Assembly: GCA_938003835.1 (NCBI GenBank)
Contig: CALKXJ010000012.1
Coordinates: 62,001 to 126,000, forward strand
Direction of reading: 5' to 3'
Length of the DNA stretch: 64,000 nt
Source: an uncultured Bryobacteraceae bacterium
GTDB lineage: Bacteria > Acidobacteriota > Terriglobia > Bryobacterales > Bryobacteraceae
Shown: in pieces, positions 1-9,768 of the stretch
Layout: each line of letters begins with the position of its first letter
How positions within the stretch are numbered: the first letter of the stretch is position 1
The notes under the pieces: generated by a model
The model's database searches: none
Told to the model about the DNA's origin: nothing
What the model saw: only the letters and a program-made list of their open reading frames with translations
Program-made: the position numbers and the translations under genes

Positions 1-529
1 GGACGACCCGGCGGTGCAGGCGGGCGTTGTCGATCGAGGCGGCCACCCGCGAGGCGATCAGTTGCACCAGGGCGGTGTCGGCGGCGGTGTAGGCGTTCGG
101 CCGGGTCGACTGGAGATCGATGACGCCGACCAGGCGATTGCGAGCCACCATCGGCACGGCCAGCTCCGTGCGCGCGGCGTCGACGGTGGGGATGTAGCGC
201 GGGTCGTTGCGCACGTCGCCGACCAGGATGGGCTCCAGCGAGCTGGCGGCTGCGCCGGTAATTCCTTCGTTCAATTGAATCAACAACTTATCGACGATCG
301 CCGCGCGGTGGCCGATCGCATAGCGCACGCGCAGCCCGCCCTGCTTTTCGCTGTAAAGCAGGATGGCGAACAGGTCGTAGGGCACCACTTCCTGGACGAC
401 GGCAGCCACCTGCTCCATCAGCTTGTCCAGGTCGAGCGTCTCCGAGGTGAGCTGGGCAACCTCGAGCAGGAAGTCCAGCAGCTCGGTGCGGTCCCGGAAC
501 CTGGCGTGAGATTGAGGATCGTCGGCCAT
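1..529 (-). CDS. GAF-domain protein, partial (C-terminus outside window)
   Basis: The minus strand is open from an ATG at 529 to the window edge, giving about 176 residues. The N-terminal half reads as a helix leading into a GAF sensor fold, with PYDLFAILLYSE, a predicted basic and acidic ligand pocket and the late GAF motif LVGVIDLQSTRPNAY. GAF domains bind small ligands or mediate dimerisation, and in this position they often precede a PP2C/SpoIIE phosphatase, histidine kinase or GGDEF domain. The output domain lies beyond the window, so the function cannot be named. It is divergent from the sigma factor at 863, and the 333-base gap between them would hold both promoters. Confidence 0.75.
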   Translation of the reverse strand, partial: MADDPQSHARFRDRTELLDFLLEVAQLTSETLDLDKLMEQVAAVVQEVVPYDLFAILLYSEKQGGLRVRYAIGHRAAIVDKLLIQLNEGITGAAASSLEPILVGDVRNDPRYIPTVDAARTELAVPMVARNRLVGVIDLQSTRPNAYTAADTALVQLIASRVAASIDNARLHRRVV

Positions 530-862
530 GGGCGAGCGCCGGAGTATCCGGGCGATCCCCTTTATTGTAGTACTTGGCTTACCAACAAGATTCCGGCGTT
601 GGGGGCGATTTTTCTGCGACAAATTTGGACTTCGATGATATAATGCCGTCTGGAAAGTGTCTGGTGTGCCTCAGTCCGGCGCGGGCGCAGGAGTCGTATT
701 TTGAGGAACTTGGGGCCAACAGAGCCTCGGCGGATGCGGCCGGCGCAAATCCCAGACGCCTGCGGCGCATCGGAAGCGGGCCGAAACCTTCGTATCGCGG
801 AAGAAACGAGGGCCGCCCGGAGTGTCCCTAGGTTCCGGGCAGGCCGCAGCAGGTGATCATCC
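530..862. promoter_or_regulatory. Divergent intergenic region with TATAAT element upstream of rpoD
   Basis: This 333-base stretch between the GAF gene and the sigma factor has no convincing gene; the short plus-strand ORF at 574-831 has no family resemblance. A perfect TATAAT lies at 639-644 on the plus strand in a locally AT-rich patch, but no good -35 hexamer sits 16-18 bases upstream. If used, it would give a leader of about 210 bases for the sigma-factor gene. The call is tentative. Confidence 0.35.
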
Positions 863-2395
<1,533 letters not shown>

Positions 2396-2451
2396 GCTCA
2401 CCCCGGCCCCGGCCGGAGGGCGCCTGCAAGATCCGCCTAATCTCTCTAATC

Positions 2452-2480
2452 TTGACAGGATTTCTAGGGATTCCTAGAAT
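2452..2480 (+). promoter_or_regulatory. Promoter of the cysM-mec-cysO-moeZ operon with embedded palindrome
   Basis: TTGACA at 2452-2457 and TAGAAT at 2475-2480 are separated by exactly 17 bases, matching the sigma-70 consensus at 6/6 and 5/6. A perfect 7-base inverted repeat, TTCTAGG (2462-2468) and CCTAGAA (2473-2479) with a 4-base centre, fills the spacer and overlaps the -10 box, which is a typical repressor position. Transcription would begin near 2487. That is downstream of the ATG at 2479, so this promoter argues for the later ATG at 2527 as the cysM start. The regulator is unknown; an Rrf2-family protein is encoded at 48372-48881 but nothing links the two directly. Confidence 0.7.
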
Positions 2481-2526
2481 GGAAGTGCTGGGCACCTTCT
2501 CCGCTGCCGAATCATCGAATCAAGAG

Positions 2527-3477
2527 ATGGCAGTCGCCGCACCGATTCTGTTGCACCGCCCGGAGACGTCGATCCTTTCGCGGATCGGCAATACCCCCTT
2601 GGTGCGCCTGGAGAAGGTCACGGCGGATCTCGATGGCATCGAGGTCTACGCCAAAGCGGAGTTCTTCAATCCCGCCGGTTCGGTCAAGGACCGCCCGGCG
2701 CTCAACATGATTCTCGACGGGATGCGGACCGGGAAGTTTTCGCGGGACCGCATCCTGCTGGATGCCACCAGCGGCAACACCGGCATCGCCTACGCGATGA
2801 TCGGCGCGGTGATGGGCTTCCGGGTGAGGCTATGCATCCCGAAGAACGCCTCGGAAGAGCGCAAGCGGGTGCTCAAGGCCTACGGTGCGGAACTCATCTT
2901 CACGGATCCGGCCGAAGGCTCCGACGGCGCCATCCGCGAATGCCGGCGGATCTATGAGGCGGACCCGGACCGCTACTTCTATCCCGACCAGTACAGCAAC
3001 CCGGCCAACTGGCGTGCCCACTACGCCACGACGGCGGTGGAGATCATGAAGCAGACGCGCGGCCGGATCACGCACTTTGTGGCCTCGCTCGGCACCAGCG
3101 GCACCTTTGTCGGTGTCAGCCGGCGCCTGAAGCGAGACATGCCGCACGTCAAGTGCATCTCCGCCCAGCCCTCCTCGGGCTTTCACGGCCTGGAGGGCTT
3201 GAAGCACATGCCGACGGCGCTGGTGCCGGCCATCTACGATCCCACGCTGGCCGACGGCAACGAGTGGATCGAGACCGAGGACGCCTACCGGATGGTCCGG
3301 CGCCTGGCGCGCGAGGAAGGGCTGCTGGTGGGGCTCTCCTCCGGGGCGAACGTCGTCGCGGTCCGCCAGGCGGCCCGGCGATTGGTGGAGAGGGGCGCGC
3401 GCGCCGTTTTCGTCACCATCCTCTGCGACGGCGCCGAGAAATATCTGAGTGAAGAGTTCTGGAATGATCCGGATTGA
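2527..3477 (+). CDS. cysM: Cysteine synthase, CysM type (sulfur-carrier-dependent)
   Basis: A 316-residue fold-type II PLP enzyme. The PLP lysine is in NPAGSVKDRPALN (K54), the phosphate/substrate loop is TSGNTG (81-86), and GTSGTFVG and GLSSGAN line the cofactor site. The family uses O-acetylserine or O-phosphoserine; in Mycobacterium tuberculosis the CysM paralogue uses O-phosphoserine and thiocarboxylated CysO. The neighbours mec, cysO and moeZ here favour that mode. Where the mycobacterial enzyme has its discriminating Arg in a loop before VPELYDP, this protein reads LKHM before VPAIYDP, a Lys that might serve the same role (inferred from memory of the family). An upstream in-frame ATG at 2479 lies before the predicted transcription start. 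The 3' end overlaps the next gene. Confidence 0.9.
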   Translation: MAVAAPILLHRPETSILSRIGNTPLVRLEKVTADLDGIEVYAKAEFFNPAGSVKDRPALNMILDGMRTGKFSRDRILLDATSGNTGIAYAMIGAVMGFRVRLCIPKNASEERKRVLKAYGAELIFTDPAEGSDGAIRECRRIYEADPDRYFYPDQYSNPANWRAHYATTAVEIMKQTRGRITHFVASLGTSGTFVGVSRRLKRDMPHVKCISAQPSSGFHGLEGLKHMPTALVPAIYDPTLADGNEWIETEDAYRMVRRLAREEGLLVGLSSGANVVAVRQAARRLVERGARAVFVTILCDGAEKYLSEEFWNDPD

Positions 3478-3895
3478 GCCCGAGGCCTGGCGCGAGATGG
3501 TGGCCCACGCTCGCGCGACCTATCCCAATGAGTGCTGCGGGGCGATGCTCGGCCGCATCGACAACGGCGAAAAGGTTGTCCAACTGGCCGTTTGCCTGAA
3601 GAACGCCTACAGCGGCGAGCAGCGCAACCGCTATGAGGTGCGCCCGGAAGACCTGCTGGCGGCCGAGCGGCGGGCGCGGCGGGAGGGCCTGGAGCTGGTG
3701 GGCATCTTTCACTCCCATCCGGACGCCGATGCCTATTTCTCCGAAACGGACTTGAAGAATTCCTGCCCGTGGTACTCCTTCGTGGTGCTTTCGGTGAAGC
3801 AGGGCGAGGTGGACCATGCCCGGTCATTTTTGCCCAACGCTGAGCAGACCGAGGCCCGGCAGGAAGAATTGATCTACCCCGACAAGGAAGCGTAA
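3464..3895 (+). CDS. mec: JAMM/MPN metalloprotease, Mec+ type
   Basis: A 143-residue stand-alone JAMM peptidase. The zinc site is complete: Glu23 in NECCGAMLG and HSHPDADAYFSETD, giving His83, His85 and Asp96 with ten residues between, plus Ser93. In the mycobacterial pathway Mec+ cleaves the CysO-cysteine adduct to release free cysteine and regenerate the carrier. Here it may also remove the four residues after Gly-Gly on the neighbouring CysO. The ATG at 3464 overlaps the end of cysM by 14 bases and has GAAGAG seven bases upstream; a GTG at 3449 is an alternative. The overlap implies translational coupling within the operon. Confidence 0.88.
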   Translation: MIRIEPEAWREMVAHARATYPNECCGAMLGRIDNGEKVVQLAVCLKNAYSGEQRNRYEVRPEDLLAAERRARREGLELVGIFHSHPDADAYFSETDLKNSCPWYSFVVLSVKQGEVDHARSFLPNAEQTEARQEELIYPDKEA

Positions 3896-3897
3896 CG

Positions 3898-4182
3898 ATG
3901 GCCAAGGTACTGATTCCCACGCCCCTGCGACCATATGCGGACAAGCGCGACAGCGTCGAGGTCGAAGGCCGTACGGTCGGTGAAATCCTCGAGGCGCTGA
4001 CCGCGCAATACTCCGAGCTCCGCCGACACCTGTTCAACGACGAGGGCAAGCTCAGGAATTTCGTCAACATCTACGTCAACGACGAGGACATCCGCTACCT
4101 GAACAGGGAAGCGACGCCCGTTCAGGCTTCCGACACGCTCTCGATCGTGCCGAGCATCGCGGGAGGGCGCGATGGCCGTTGA
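3898..4182 (+). CDS. cysO: Sulfur carrier protein CysO (MoaD/ThiS family) with C-terminal tail
   Basis: A 94-residue beta-grasp protein. The motif NFVNIYVNDEDIRY (54-67) matches the characteristic mycobacterial CysO segment, and the end reads SIVPSIAGG (82-90). Family members are adenylated and thiocarboxylated on a terminal Gly-Gly. Here RDGR (91-94) follows Gly-Gly, so the carrier must be trimmed to be active. The codons for this tail overlap the start of moeZ (ATG at 4172) and its Shine-Dalgarno stretch GGGAGGG. It begins two bases after the mec stop. It is the sulfur donor protein for CysM. Confidence 0.9.
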   Translation: MAKVLIPTPLRPYADKRDSVEVEGRTVGEILEALTAQYSELRRHLFNDEGKLRNFVNIYVNDEDIRYLNREATPVQASDTLSIVPSIAGGRDGR

Positions 4183-5341
4183 GGTCTTCGCCCCGCCGGT
4201 GACCCTCTCCAACGAGGAGATCCTGCGCTACAGCCGGCACCTGATCATGCCGGAGGTGGCCATGGAGGGCCAGCTCAAGCTCAAGCGCGCCAGGGTGCTC
4301 CTGATCGGTGCAGGGGGCCTGGGAGCGCCGCTTGGCATGTATCTGGCGGCGGCCGGCGTGGGCCGGATCGGACTGGTCGATTTCGACGTCGTCGACCCGA
4401 CGAACTTGCAGCGGCAGGTGATCCACGGCACCAAGGACGTCGGCCGCAAGAAGCTCGACTCGGCGGCCGAGCGGATGCTCGACATCAACCCGTTCATCCG
4501 CATCGACAAGTACGAGACGGCGCTCACCAGCGAGAACGCCCTGGAGATCCTGCGCGACTATGACGTCGTCGTCGACGGCACCGACAACTTTCCCACGCGC
4601 TACCTGGTCAACGACGCCTGCGTGCTGCTCGGCAAGCCGAACGTCTACGGGTCGATCTTCCGCTTCGAAGGGCAGGCCACGGTCTTTGCCTACAAGGGCG
4701 GGCCGTGCTACCGGTGCCTCTATCCGGAGCCGCCACCTCCCGGCCTGGTGCCGAGCTGCGCCGAGGGGGGCGTGCTGGGCGTTTTACCGGGAACCATCGG
4801 GGCGATCCAGGCCACCGAAACCGTCAAGCTGATTCTCGGCACGGGCGAGCCGCTGGTCGGCCGGCTGCTGCTTTACGACGCGCTGGCGATGCGCTTCCGC
4901 GAGCTGAAGCTCCGCAAGAACCCCGAGTGCCCGGTCTGCGGCGATAACCCCACCATCCGCGAACTGATCGATTACCACGAGTTTTGCGGTGTGCCGCGCC
5001 AGGAGAGCGAGACCGGCCCGGCGGAGTGGGAGATCGACCCGGTCGAGGTGAAAGCGAAGATGGACCGGCGCGAGCGGTTCGTGCTGCTCGATGTGCGGGA
5101 ACCGCACGAGTTAGAGATCTGCCGCCTGCCCGGGGCGGTCTCGATCCCGCTCGGCGAGCTCACGCGCCGGGTGCACGAGCTCGACACCGCCGACGAGATC
5201 ATCACCGTCTGCAAGGTGGGCCAGCGCAGCGCCCGGGCGGCGACCTTCCTGCGCCAGGTGGGCTTCCGCAAGGTGAAAAACATGCGCGGCGGAACCAACC
5301 TCTGGGCGCAGAAGGTCGATCCCTCGATGCCGCGCTACTAG
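4172..5341 (+). CDS. moeZ: Adenylyltransferase/sulfurtransferase, MoeB-rhodanese fusion (MoeZ type)
   Basis: A 389-residue E1-like enzyme. The ATP-binding loop GAGGLG is at 46-51, followed by VDFDVVDPTNLQRQ and the adenylation-domain Asp in DGTDNF. Zinc-binding CYRC (179-182) and CPVC (253-256) pairs are present. A rhodanese domain occupies about 290-389 with active-site Cys347 in ITVCKVGQRSARAA. It would adenylate the C-terminal glycine of CysO and transfer sulfur from the rhodanese persulfide, and possibly serve molybdopterin or tRNA-thiolation carriers as well. It overlaps cysO by 11 bases, and its stop codon shares the sequence CTAG with the convergent thiD stop. It is the last gene of the cysteine operon. 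Confidence 0.9.
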   Translation: MAVEVFAPPVTLSNEEILRYSRHLIMPEVAMEGQLKLKRARVLLIGAGGLGAPLGMYLAAAGVGRIGLVDFDVVDPTNLQRQVIHGTKDVGRKKLDSAAERMLDINPFIRIDKYETALTSENALEILRDYDVVVDGTDNFPTRYLVNDACVLLGKPNVYGSIFRFEGQATVFAYKGGPCYRCLYPEPPPPGLVPSCAEGGVLGVLPGTIGAIQATETVKLILGTGEPLVGRLLLYDALAMRFRELKLRKNPECPVCGDNPTIRELIDYHEFCGVPRQESETGPAEWEIDPVEVKAKMDRRERFVLLDVREPHELEICRLPGAVSIPLGELTRRVHELDTADEIITVCKVGQRSARAATFLRQVGFRKVKNMRGGTNLWAQKVDPSMPRY

Positions 5342-6129
5342 CTTGCCGGCTCGACCGGCGCGTGATGATTCACCGGGCCGGCGCCGCGCCCTAGGCCCGG
5401 ATTGGTTTCGATCGCGCGGTGGATGAACGCTTTGGCGCGGCGCACGGCCTCGACGAGAGTAAATCCCTGTGCGAGCGAGGCGGCGATGGCCGCCGCGTAG
5501 GTGCAGCCGGTGCCGTGCGTGTGGCGCGTGGCGATGCGCGGCGCCGCCAGCTCCACCACCTGATCCGGCGTTACCAGCAGGTCCGTCGCGCCCTGGGCGC
5601 CGTGACCCCCTTTGACCAACACCGCCCGCGCGCCCAGGGCCAGGATACGGCGCGCCGCGCGCTCCATGCTCGGCAGATCGGAGACCTGGACGCCGGCGAG
5701 AGCCTCGGCCTCGGCGAAATTCGGCGTCACGAGCGCCGCCTGCGCGAGCAACCGGTCCCGGATCTCCCCGCGCGCTTCCTCGCTCACCAGCGGCGCGCCG
5801 TGCTTGCTGATCATCACCGGGTCGACAACGAGCGGGAACGGGAAGCGGGCGGCGGCCTGCGCGACGGCGCGGACGATCTCCGCGTTGCCCAGCGCCCCCG
5901 TCTTGGCCGCCTGGGGCGGGATGTCCTCGAGCACGGCTTCCAGTTGTTCGAGCACGAGCGATGCCGGCAGGCACTCCACCCGGTCCACTCGCAGCGTGTT
6001 CTGCACGGTCAGCAAGGTGATGACCGCCTCGCCGTAGACGCCAAATTGGTGGAAGGTCTTTAGATCGGCTTGAATACCCGCGCCGCCGCTCGGATCCGAG
6101 CCGGCGATCGTGAGCGCCACCGGCTTCAT
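5338..6129 (-). CDS. thiD: Hydroxymethylpyrimidine/phosphomethylpyrimidine kinase ThiD
   Basis: A 263-residue ribokinase-fold kinase beginning with the diagnostic AIGSDPSGGAGIQADLK-type motif (read here as TIAGSDPSGGAGIQADLKTF). The substrate motif KTGALGN, the DPVMISKHG segment and the anion-hole motif HTHGTGCTYAAAI near residue 205 are intact. It phosphorylates HMP and then HMP-P in thiamine biosynthesis, in the cytoplasm. No other thiamine gene or TPP riboswitch lies nearby. It follows the exported protein at 6168 by 38 bases on the same strand and may be transcribed with it. The family's usual length is about 265 residues. Confidence 0.93.
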   Translation of the reverse strand: MKPVALTIAGSDPSGGAGIQADLKTFHQFGVYGEAVITLLTVQNTLRVDRVECLPASLVLEQLEAVLEDIPPQAAKTGALGNAEIVRAVAQAAARFPFPLVVDPVMISKHGAPLVSEEARGEIRDRLLAQAALVTPNFAEAEALAGVQVSDLPSMERAARRILALGARAVLVKGGHGAQGATDLLVTPDQVVELAAPRIATRHTHGTGCTYAAAIAASLAQGFTLVEAVRRAKAFIHRAIETNPGLGRGAGPVNHHAPVEPAS

Positions 6130-6167
6130 ATCTCCTCATTTCATTAGAGCAGGAGCGGGCGGCCGGC

Positions 6168-7547
6168 TCAGAACGGGATGCGGCGTTTGGCTGACGGCCC
6201 AAGCGCGCTGGTGAATTCCACTTCGACGGCGCCGACAAGTGACGCGTCGCCGCTCACCGGGAAACGAGCGGTCAACGCAAACATGCCGCCGACGGTGCTG
6301 CTCTCGAAGTAGCTGCGGAAGGCTGCCGCCACGTCGGCACGGATCGGCTGGCCGGGCAGCAGCCTCCCCTGGGTGTCATAGAAGTTGAAGGTGGTCTGAC
6401 TCACCGAGCGGCTGTTGTCGAAGCCTCGGATCTCGATCTCGAGTTCTCGCGCGGTGCGCCGGCCGGCAGCCGAGTCGATCACCACGGGCGCGGCCGGGAT
6501 CTGGACGGAGTGGCGCACCGTGTGAGCTCCAAGCCGCGCGGTGAAGACCAGCGTGCCCGCCGTGGTGCCTGTCTGAAAGACGGCGGCATCCTCGGCGCCG
6601 AAGCGGGCGGAGGTCTCTCCCTCCCGCACGGTGAATGGGATCGATCGTCCCTTGCCGTTGACGAAGAGGATGGCGGCGTCCTCTCCGGCCGGCTGCACGG
6701 AGGGCTGCAATTCGATCTGAAGCTCGCCGGCGCCCGAAGCCGGGGCGGGCGAAGGTAGCGTGATGCGGACCTTGCCCTGGCGCGCGCTTTCGAGCGTCTC
6801 CGGCTCCAGCCGGATCTCGGGCTTGGGCAGCGGCGGGTCATACGCCACGCCCTCGAGAATGAAGGCCCGGTCGTCCACGCGGAGCACGCTTTGGTGGATG
6901 CCCGCGCGGACGGGCGCATAGGTGATGATGAACTCGGCAAATTCGCCTGACCGGAGCGTGAGGGGCGCCGCGGGCAGCGCGGCGGATTCGAAGGGCCCGG
7001 CCTCGAGCGCCACCGCGGCGACCGTCACCGTGGCCTCGGGCGGGCTCCCTAACCGGAATTTCCGGCTCAGGCGGCTGCCGCGTTCGATCCGGCCAAAGAC
7101 AATGGTGCCGCCCGCCGCGACCGGTTCGAACTGGCCCCGATCCTCGACCGAGAGGATCGCCGTCGGGGGCGAATGGCCAAACAAGATGAACGTGAGTTCG
7201 TTGATTTCGAGGACGGCGCTCCAGTTGCCGAACGCCGGCGGCCGAAAGCGCACCCGAAAATCCACGTTCCAACCCGGCGCCACCACGTGCGGAATCGAGG
7301 GGTGCCCGTCGAGGGAGAACGGCGAGCCGGGAGGCCGGATCCGGAACCGCGAGATGGTCACCGAGCCCTCGCCCAGATTCCGGACGCGGAGCGGGATCTC
7401 GCGGACGTCTCCGGTGGGAACGCTGCCAAAGTCGAGCGTCTGCGCCGCCTGCCTCTCGCTCCCCGGAGCGTCCCGGACAAAGAGCTGAATCTGACCGGCG
7501 GCCCAGGCTGCGCCGAGCGCCGCGAGCAGCAGAAGCCGGGCCGTCAC
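6168..7547 (-). CDS. Exported protein with choice-of-anchor/ASPM-Hydin-like beta domains
   Basis: A 459-residue exported protein. A short signal peptide (TARLLLLAALGAAWAAGQ) is followed by two segments with the ASPM-SPD-2-Hydin pattern: LDFGSVPTGDVREIPLRVRN at about 38-57 and VFGRIERGSRLSRKFRL further on. An Ig-like or adhesion-like C-terminal half follows. Such domains form beta-sandwiches in surface or periplasmic proteins; no enzyme motif is visible. The GTG start at 7547 overlaps the upstream stop as GTGA and has GGGAGGTG just upstream, so translation is coupled to the preceding gene. A longer reading to an ATG at 7607 only extends into that gene. Confidence 0.75.
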   Translation of the reverse strand: MTARLLLLAALGAAWAAGQIQLFVRDAPGSERQAAQTLDFGSVPTGDVREIPLRVRNLGEGSVTISRFRIRPPGSPFSLDGHPSIPHVVAPGWNVDFRVRFRPPAFGNWSAVLEINELTFILFGHSPPTAILSVEDRGQFEPVAAGGTIVFGRIERGSRLSRKFRLGSPPEATVTVAAVALEAGPFESAALPAAPLTLRSGEFAEFIITYAPVRAGIHQSVLRVDDRAFILEGVAYDPPLPKPEIRLEPETLESARQGKVRITLPSPAPASGAGELQIELQPSVQPAGEDAAILFVNGKGRSIPFTVREGETSARFGAEDAAVFQTGTTAGTLVFTARLGAHTVRHSVQIPAAPVVIDSAAGRRTARELEIEIRGFDNSRSVSQTTFNFYDTQGRLLPGQPIRADVAAAFRSYFESSTVGGMFALTARFPVSGDASLVGAVEVEFTSALGPSAKRRIPF

Positions 7548-8326
7548 GGCGCACCTCCCGGCAGCCGGTAGGTCTCCAGGCCGTCGCCGGAGACTCGCAC
7601 CATCCATTGCGCGCCCGCCTCCCCTCCCCGGAGGCTCAGCCAGCCGGGGCCCACCGGCTGGAACTTCGGCGCCGCAACGGGCGAGGGGGAGCGGATTTCG
7701 GAGCCATCCTGGCGGCGCAGAATGAGCTCCCCGTCGAGCAGGTAAAGGATCTCCTCACCAAGTAGGGCCAGCGGAGGCGCCACGCCGATCAGGCGCGCCT
7801 CGTGCAGGGTTCGTTCCCCGTCAAGATCGATCAGAACGAGCCAGAGCGTCTGGTTGCGCTCGACAGCGAGCGCGGCCAGGTTTGCCGCGGCAACCCCGAC
7901 TGCCAGAACCGCTCCATCAACAGCCGGAGCGAAGCAATCAGGTTCCGCGCCGCGTCCCGGCCGGAGCCGGCAAATCTCGCCCGTCTGGGGCAGCCAGGCC
8001 ACGCCGAGCGGCTCGGATGGAGAGACCGCGACGAGCGTCTCAGGCGAGGCCACCGGCACGCCGGCGAGCACGCGAAGGTCGCGGCTTACCAGCAGCAGCC
8101 TGTTTCCCGCATGCAGGAGCCCGTACGTCCTCGAGAAAGCCGCCGCCCGAACCTGTTGCGCCACCGGCTCGCCAACGAGGAGATTGCCGCTGATGCCCCT
8201 CACCGGCCGGAGCGCTCCGGAGGGCTCGACGTAGTAGCCGATCTCGGGGATCTCCAACTGGCCGCCTGGGGCGCAGGCCGCCGGCAACAGGAGCCCCAGC
8301 AGGCTCGCCACGGATAGCGCCCTCAT
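7544..8326 (-). CDS. Exported protein of unknown function, repetitive beta structure
   Basis: A 260-residue protein with an N-terminal signal (MRALSVASLLGLLLPAAC); the Cys at position 18 suggests a possible lipoprotein, although Pro at -3 is unusual for a lipobox. The rest alternates short hydrophobic strands with polar turns (RLLLVSRDLRVLAG, ALLGEEILYLLDGELIL), as in beta-propeller or WD-like surface proteins. I do not recognise a family. Both ends overlap neighbours (ATGA upstream, GTGA downstream), so it is the middle of a three-gene coupled unit of exported proteins. Confidence 0.7.
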   Translation of the reverse strand: MRALSVASLLGLLLPAACAPGGQLEIPEIGYYVEPSGALRPVRGISGNLLVGEPVAQQVRAAAFSRTYGLLHAGNRLLLVSRDLRVLAGVPVASPETLVAVSPSEPLGVAWLPQTGEICRLRPGRGAEPDCFAPAVDGAVLAVGVAAANLAALAVERNQTLWLVLIDLDGERTLHEARLIGVAPPLALLGEEILYLLDGELILRRQDGSEIRSPSPVAAPKFQPVGPGWLSLRGGEAGAQWMVRVSGDGLETYRLPGGAP

Positions 8327-8967
8327 GGTTTGCCCACCTGAATCGTTGGCGCGCCGATCTGCACGCCCGAGCTTTGGGCCGCAGCCACGGCGGCGGTAGA
8401 GGACGCCGGAGCCTGCGTCTTCCCTGACAGTCCGAGAACCAGGCCGCCGGCGGCGGCCCCCGCCGCCACCAGGGCTACCGTCAGCCAGCGGCCCTGGCTC
8501 CGGGAGACGGTGGGACGCCGGGTCTCTGGGGTCGGCTTCGCCAGCGCAGCCGGCTCGACGAGGAATTGTTCGGAGATAACGCCCGCGCGCGCCTGGCCCC
8601 GCACGGCGGTGATCCGGATGCGGACGGGACCAGGCTCCGGGCTCCAGCGGATTCCCGTGACGGCGGCCCTGCCGTCGGGACCGGTGATGAGCACCTCGGT
8701 CGGCAACCCATTGGCGAACACGCCGCCGGGACCTGAGACCGGAAGCCGAAAGCTGACAGTGGCGCCTTCGACGGGACGGCCGACCTCATCAGTGACCTGG
8801 ATGGTAAGAGGTGTGGCCGAACGCGATCCCGCCACATGCACGGCGCCCTCCCCTTCGATCACTTTCAGGTGCAGGATGGCCAGTTCGGGATAACCGGGCG
8901 GGGGAGGAGCCTGTCCCCGGGCCAGCGTGGCCGCGACCAACCACACCGCCCACGCAGTGGTCCGCAT
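8323..8967 (-). CDS. Exported protein with bacterial Ig-like domain and C-terminal transmembrane helix
   Basis: A 214-residue protein. A signal peptide (about 1-19, ending ARGQA) is followed by an Ig-like/invasin-type domain with the typical start LTIQVTDEVGRPVEGATVSF and the closing GRAAVTGIRWSPEPG. A single transmembrane helix (WLTVALVAAGAAAGGLVLGL, about 160-182) precedes a small Ala/Ser-rich tail. The tail is short and would be on the other side of the membrane from the Ig domain. It overlaps the next gene by ATGA and follows the PP2C gene by 44 bases. It could anchor an envelope complex formed with the next two proteins (inference). Confidence 0.72.
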   Translation of the reverse strand: MRTTAWAVWLVAATLARGQAPPPPGYPELAILHLKVIEGEGAVHVAGSRSATPLTIQVTDEVGRPVEGATVSFRLPVSGPGGVFANGLPTEVLITGPDGRAAVTGIRWSPEPGPVRIRITAVRGQARAGVISEQFLVEPAALAKPTPETRRPTVSRSQGRWLTVALVAAGAAAGGLVLGLSGKTQAPASSTAAVAAAQSSGVQIGAPTIQVGKP

Positions 8968-9011
8968 GGCGATGCCTGAGCGAAGCCGGCGCCCCGGCGA
9001 TCGAAGGCGGA

Positions 9012-9719
9012 TCAGGCCTTGAGCACCACGGCGGTAATGTTATCCGGACCGCCGGCCTGGCGCGCCGCTTCGATCAGATAGTGGCATTTGCCCTCCAAAG
9101 TTCGCTCACTTCCTAGGGCTTCGGCGATCTTCTCCTCGCTGATCACCCCGTGGAGGCCGTCGCTCGAGAGCAGCAACTGGAGGCCGGGCCGCCGCAGGCG
9201 GCTGTAAGTCTGGATCTCGAGCCTGCGCTGGGTGCCGATGGCCATGGTCAGCACATGCCGCATGGGGTGGTCGCGGAGATAGTCCGCGCGGAGGCGCAGT
9301 CTCCGGCTGGCTTCCTGCACCCAGGTCTGATCCTCGGTGATGAGGGTGAGCACGCCACCGTCGAACTCATAGCAGCGGCTGTCGCCGACGCTGGCGATCT
9401 CCAGGCGGCCGTCGCAGTCGAGCAAAGCCACCAGCGTGGTACCCATTCCTTCCAGTTGAGGGTCGCGCGAGGCGGCTTCGAAGACGCGCCGGTTGGCTTC
9501 CTGAAAGGCCTCCGACAGCAGCGCGGGCGATGGGGCGCCGCCGTTGCGGATCACCTCGCGGACGGTCTCAGCCGCCAGCCGGGACGCATGCTCGCCCGCC
9601 TGTGCCCCTCCCATCCCATCGGCGACAAGATAGAGACCAATTTCGGGCTCAATCAGGAAATAGTCCTCGTTGTTTTGCCGAACGCATCCCCGATCGGTCA
9701 GGCCATAGGCTTCGAGCAT
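9012..9719 (-). CDS. PP2C-family serine/threonine protein phosphatase
   Basis: A 235-residue single-domain PPM phosphatase. All the usual motifs can be read: DRGCVRQNNEDYF (metal-site Asp and the RxxNED motif), LVADGMGGAQAGE, MGTTLVALL, SVGDSRCYEF, LLLSSDGLHGVI and GGPDNITAVVL. These enzymes dephosphorylate serine/threonine-phosphorylated proteins and commonly reverse Hanks-type (PASTA) kinases in the cytoplasm. No such kinase is next to it here. It lies between two TPR genes and the exported-protein genes on the same strand with gaps under 50 bases, so it may be co-transcribed with them. Confidence 0.9.
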   Translation of the reverse strand: MLEAYGLTDRGCVRQNNEDYFLIEPEIGLYLVADGMGGAQAGEHASRLAAETVREVIRNGGAPSPALLSEAFQEANRRVFEAASRDPQLEGMGTTLVALLDCDGRLEIASVGDSRCYEFDGGVLTLITEDQTWVQEASRRLRLRADYLRDHPMRHVLTMAIGTQRRLEIQTYSRLRRPGLQLLLSSDGLHGVISEEKIAEALGSERTLEGKCHYLIEAARQAGGPDNITAVVLKA

Positions 9720-9768
9720 CCGCCCTTCGATTATAGCCCTTGGTCCTTGGAACCGCTCTGGCGGGCGC

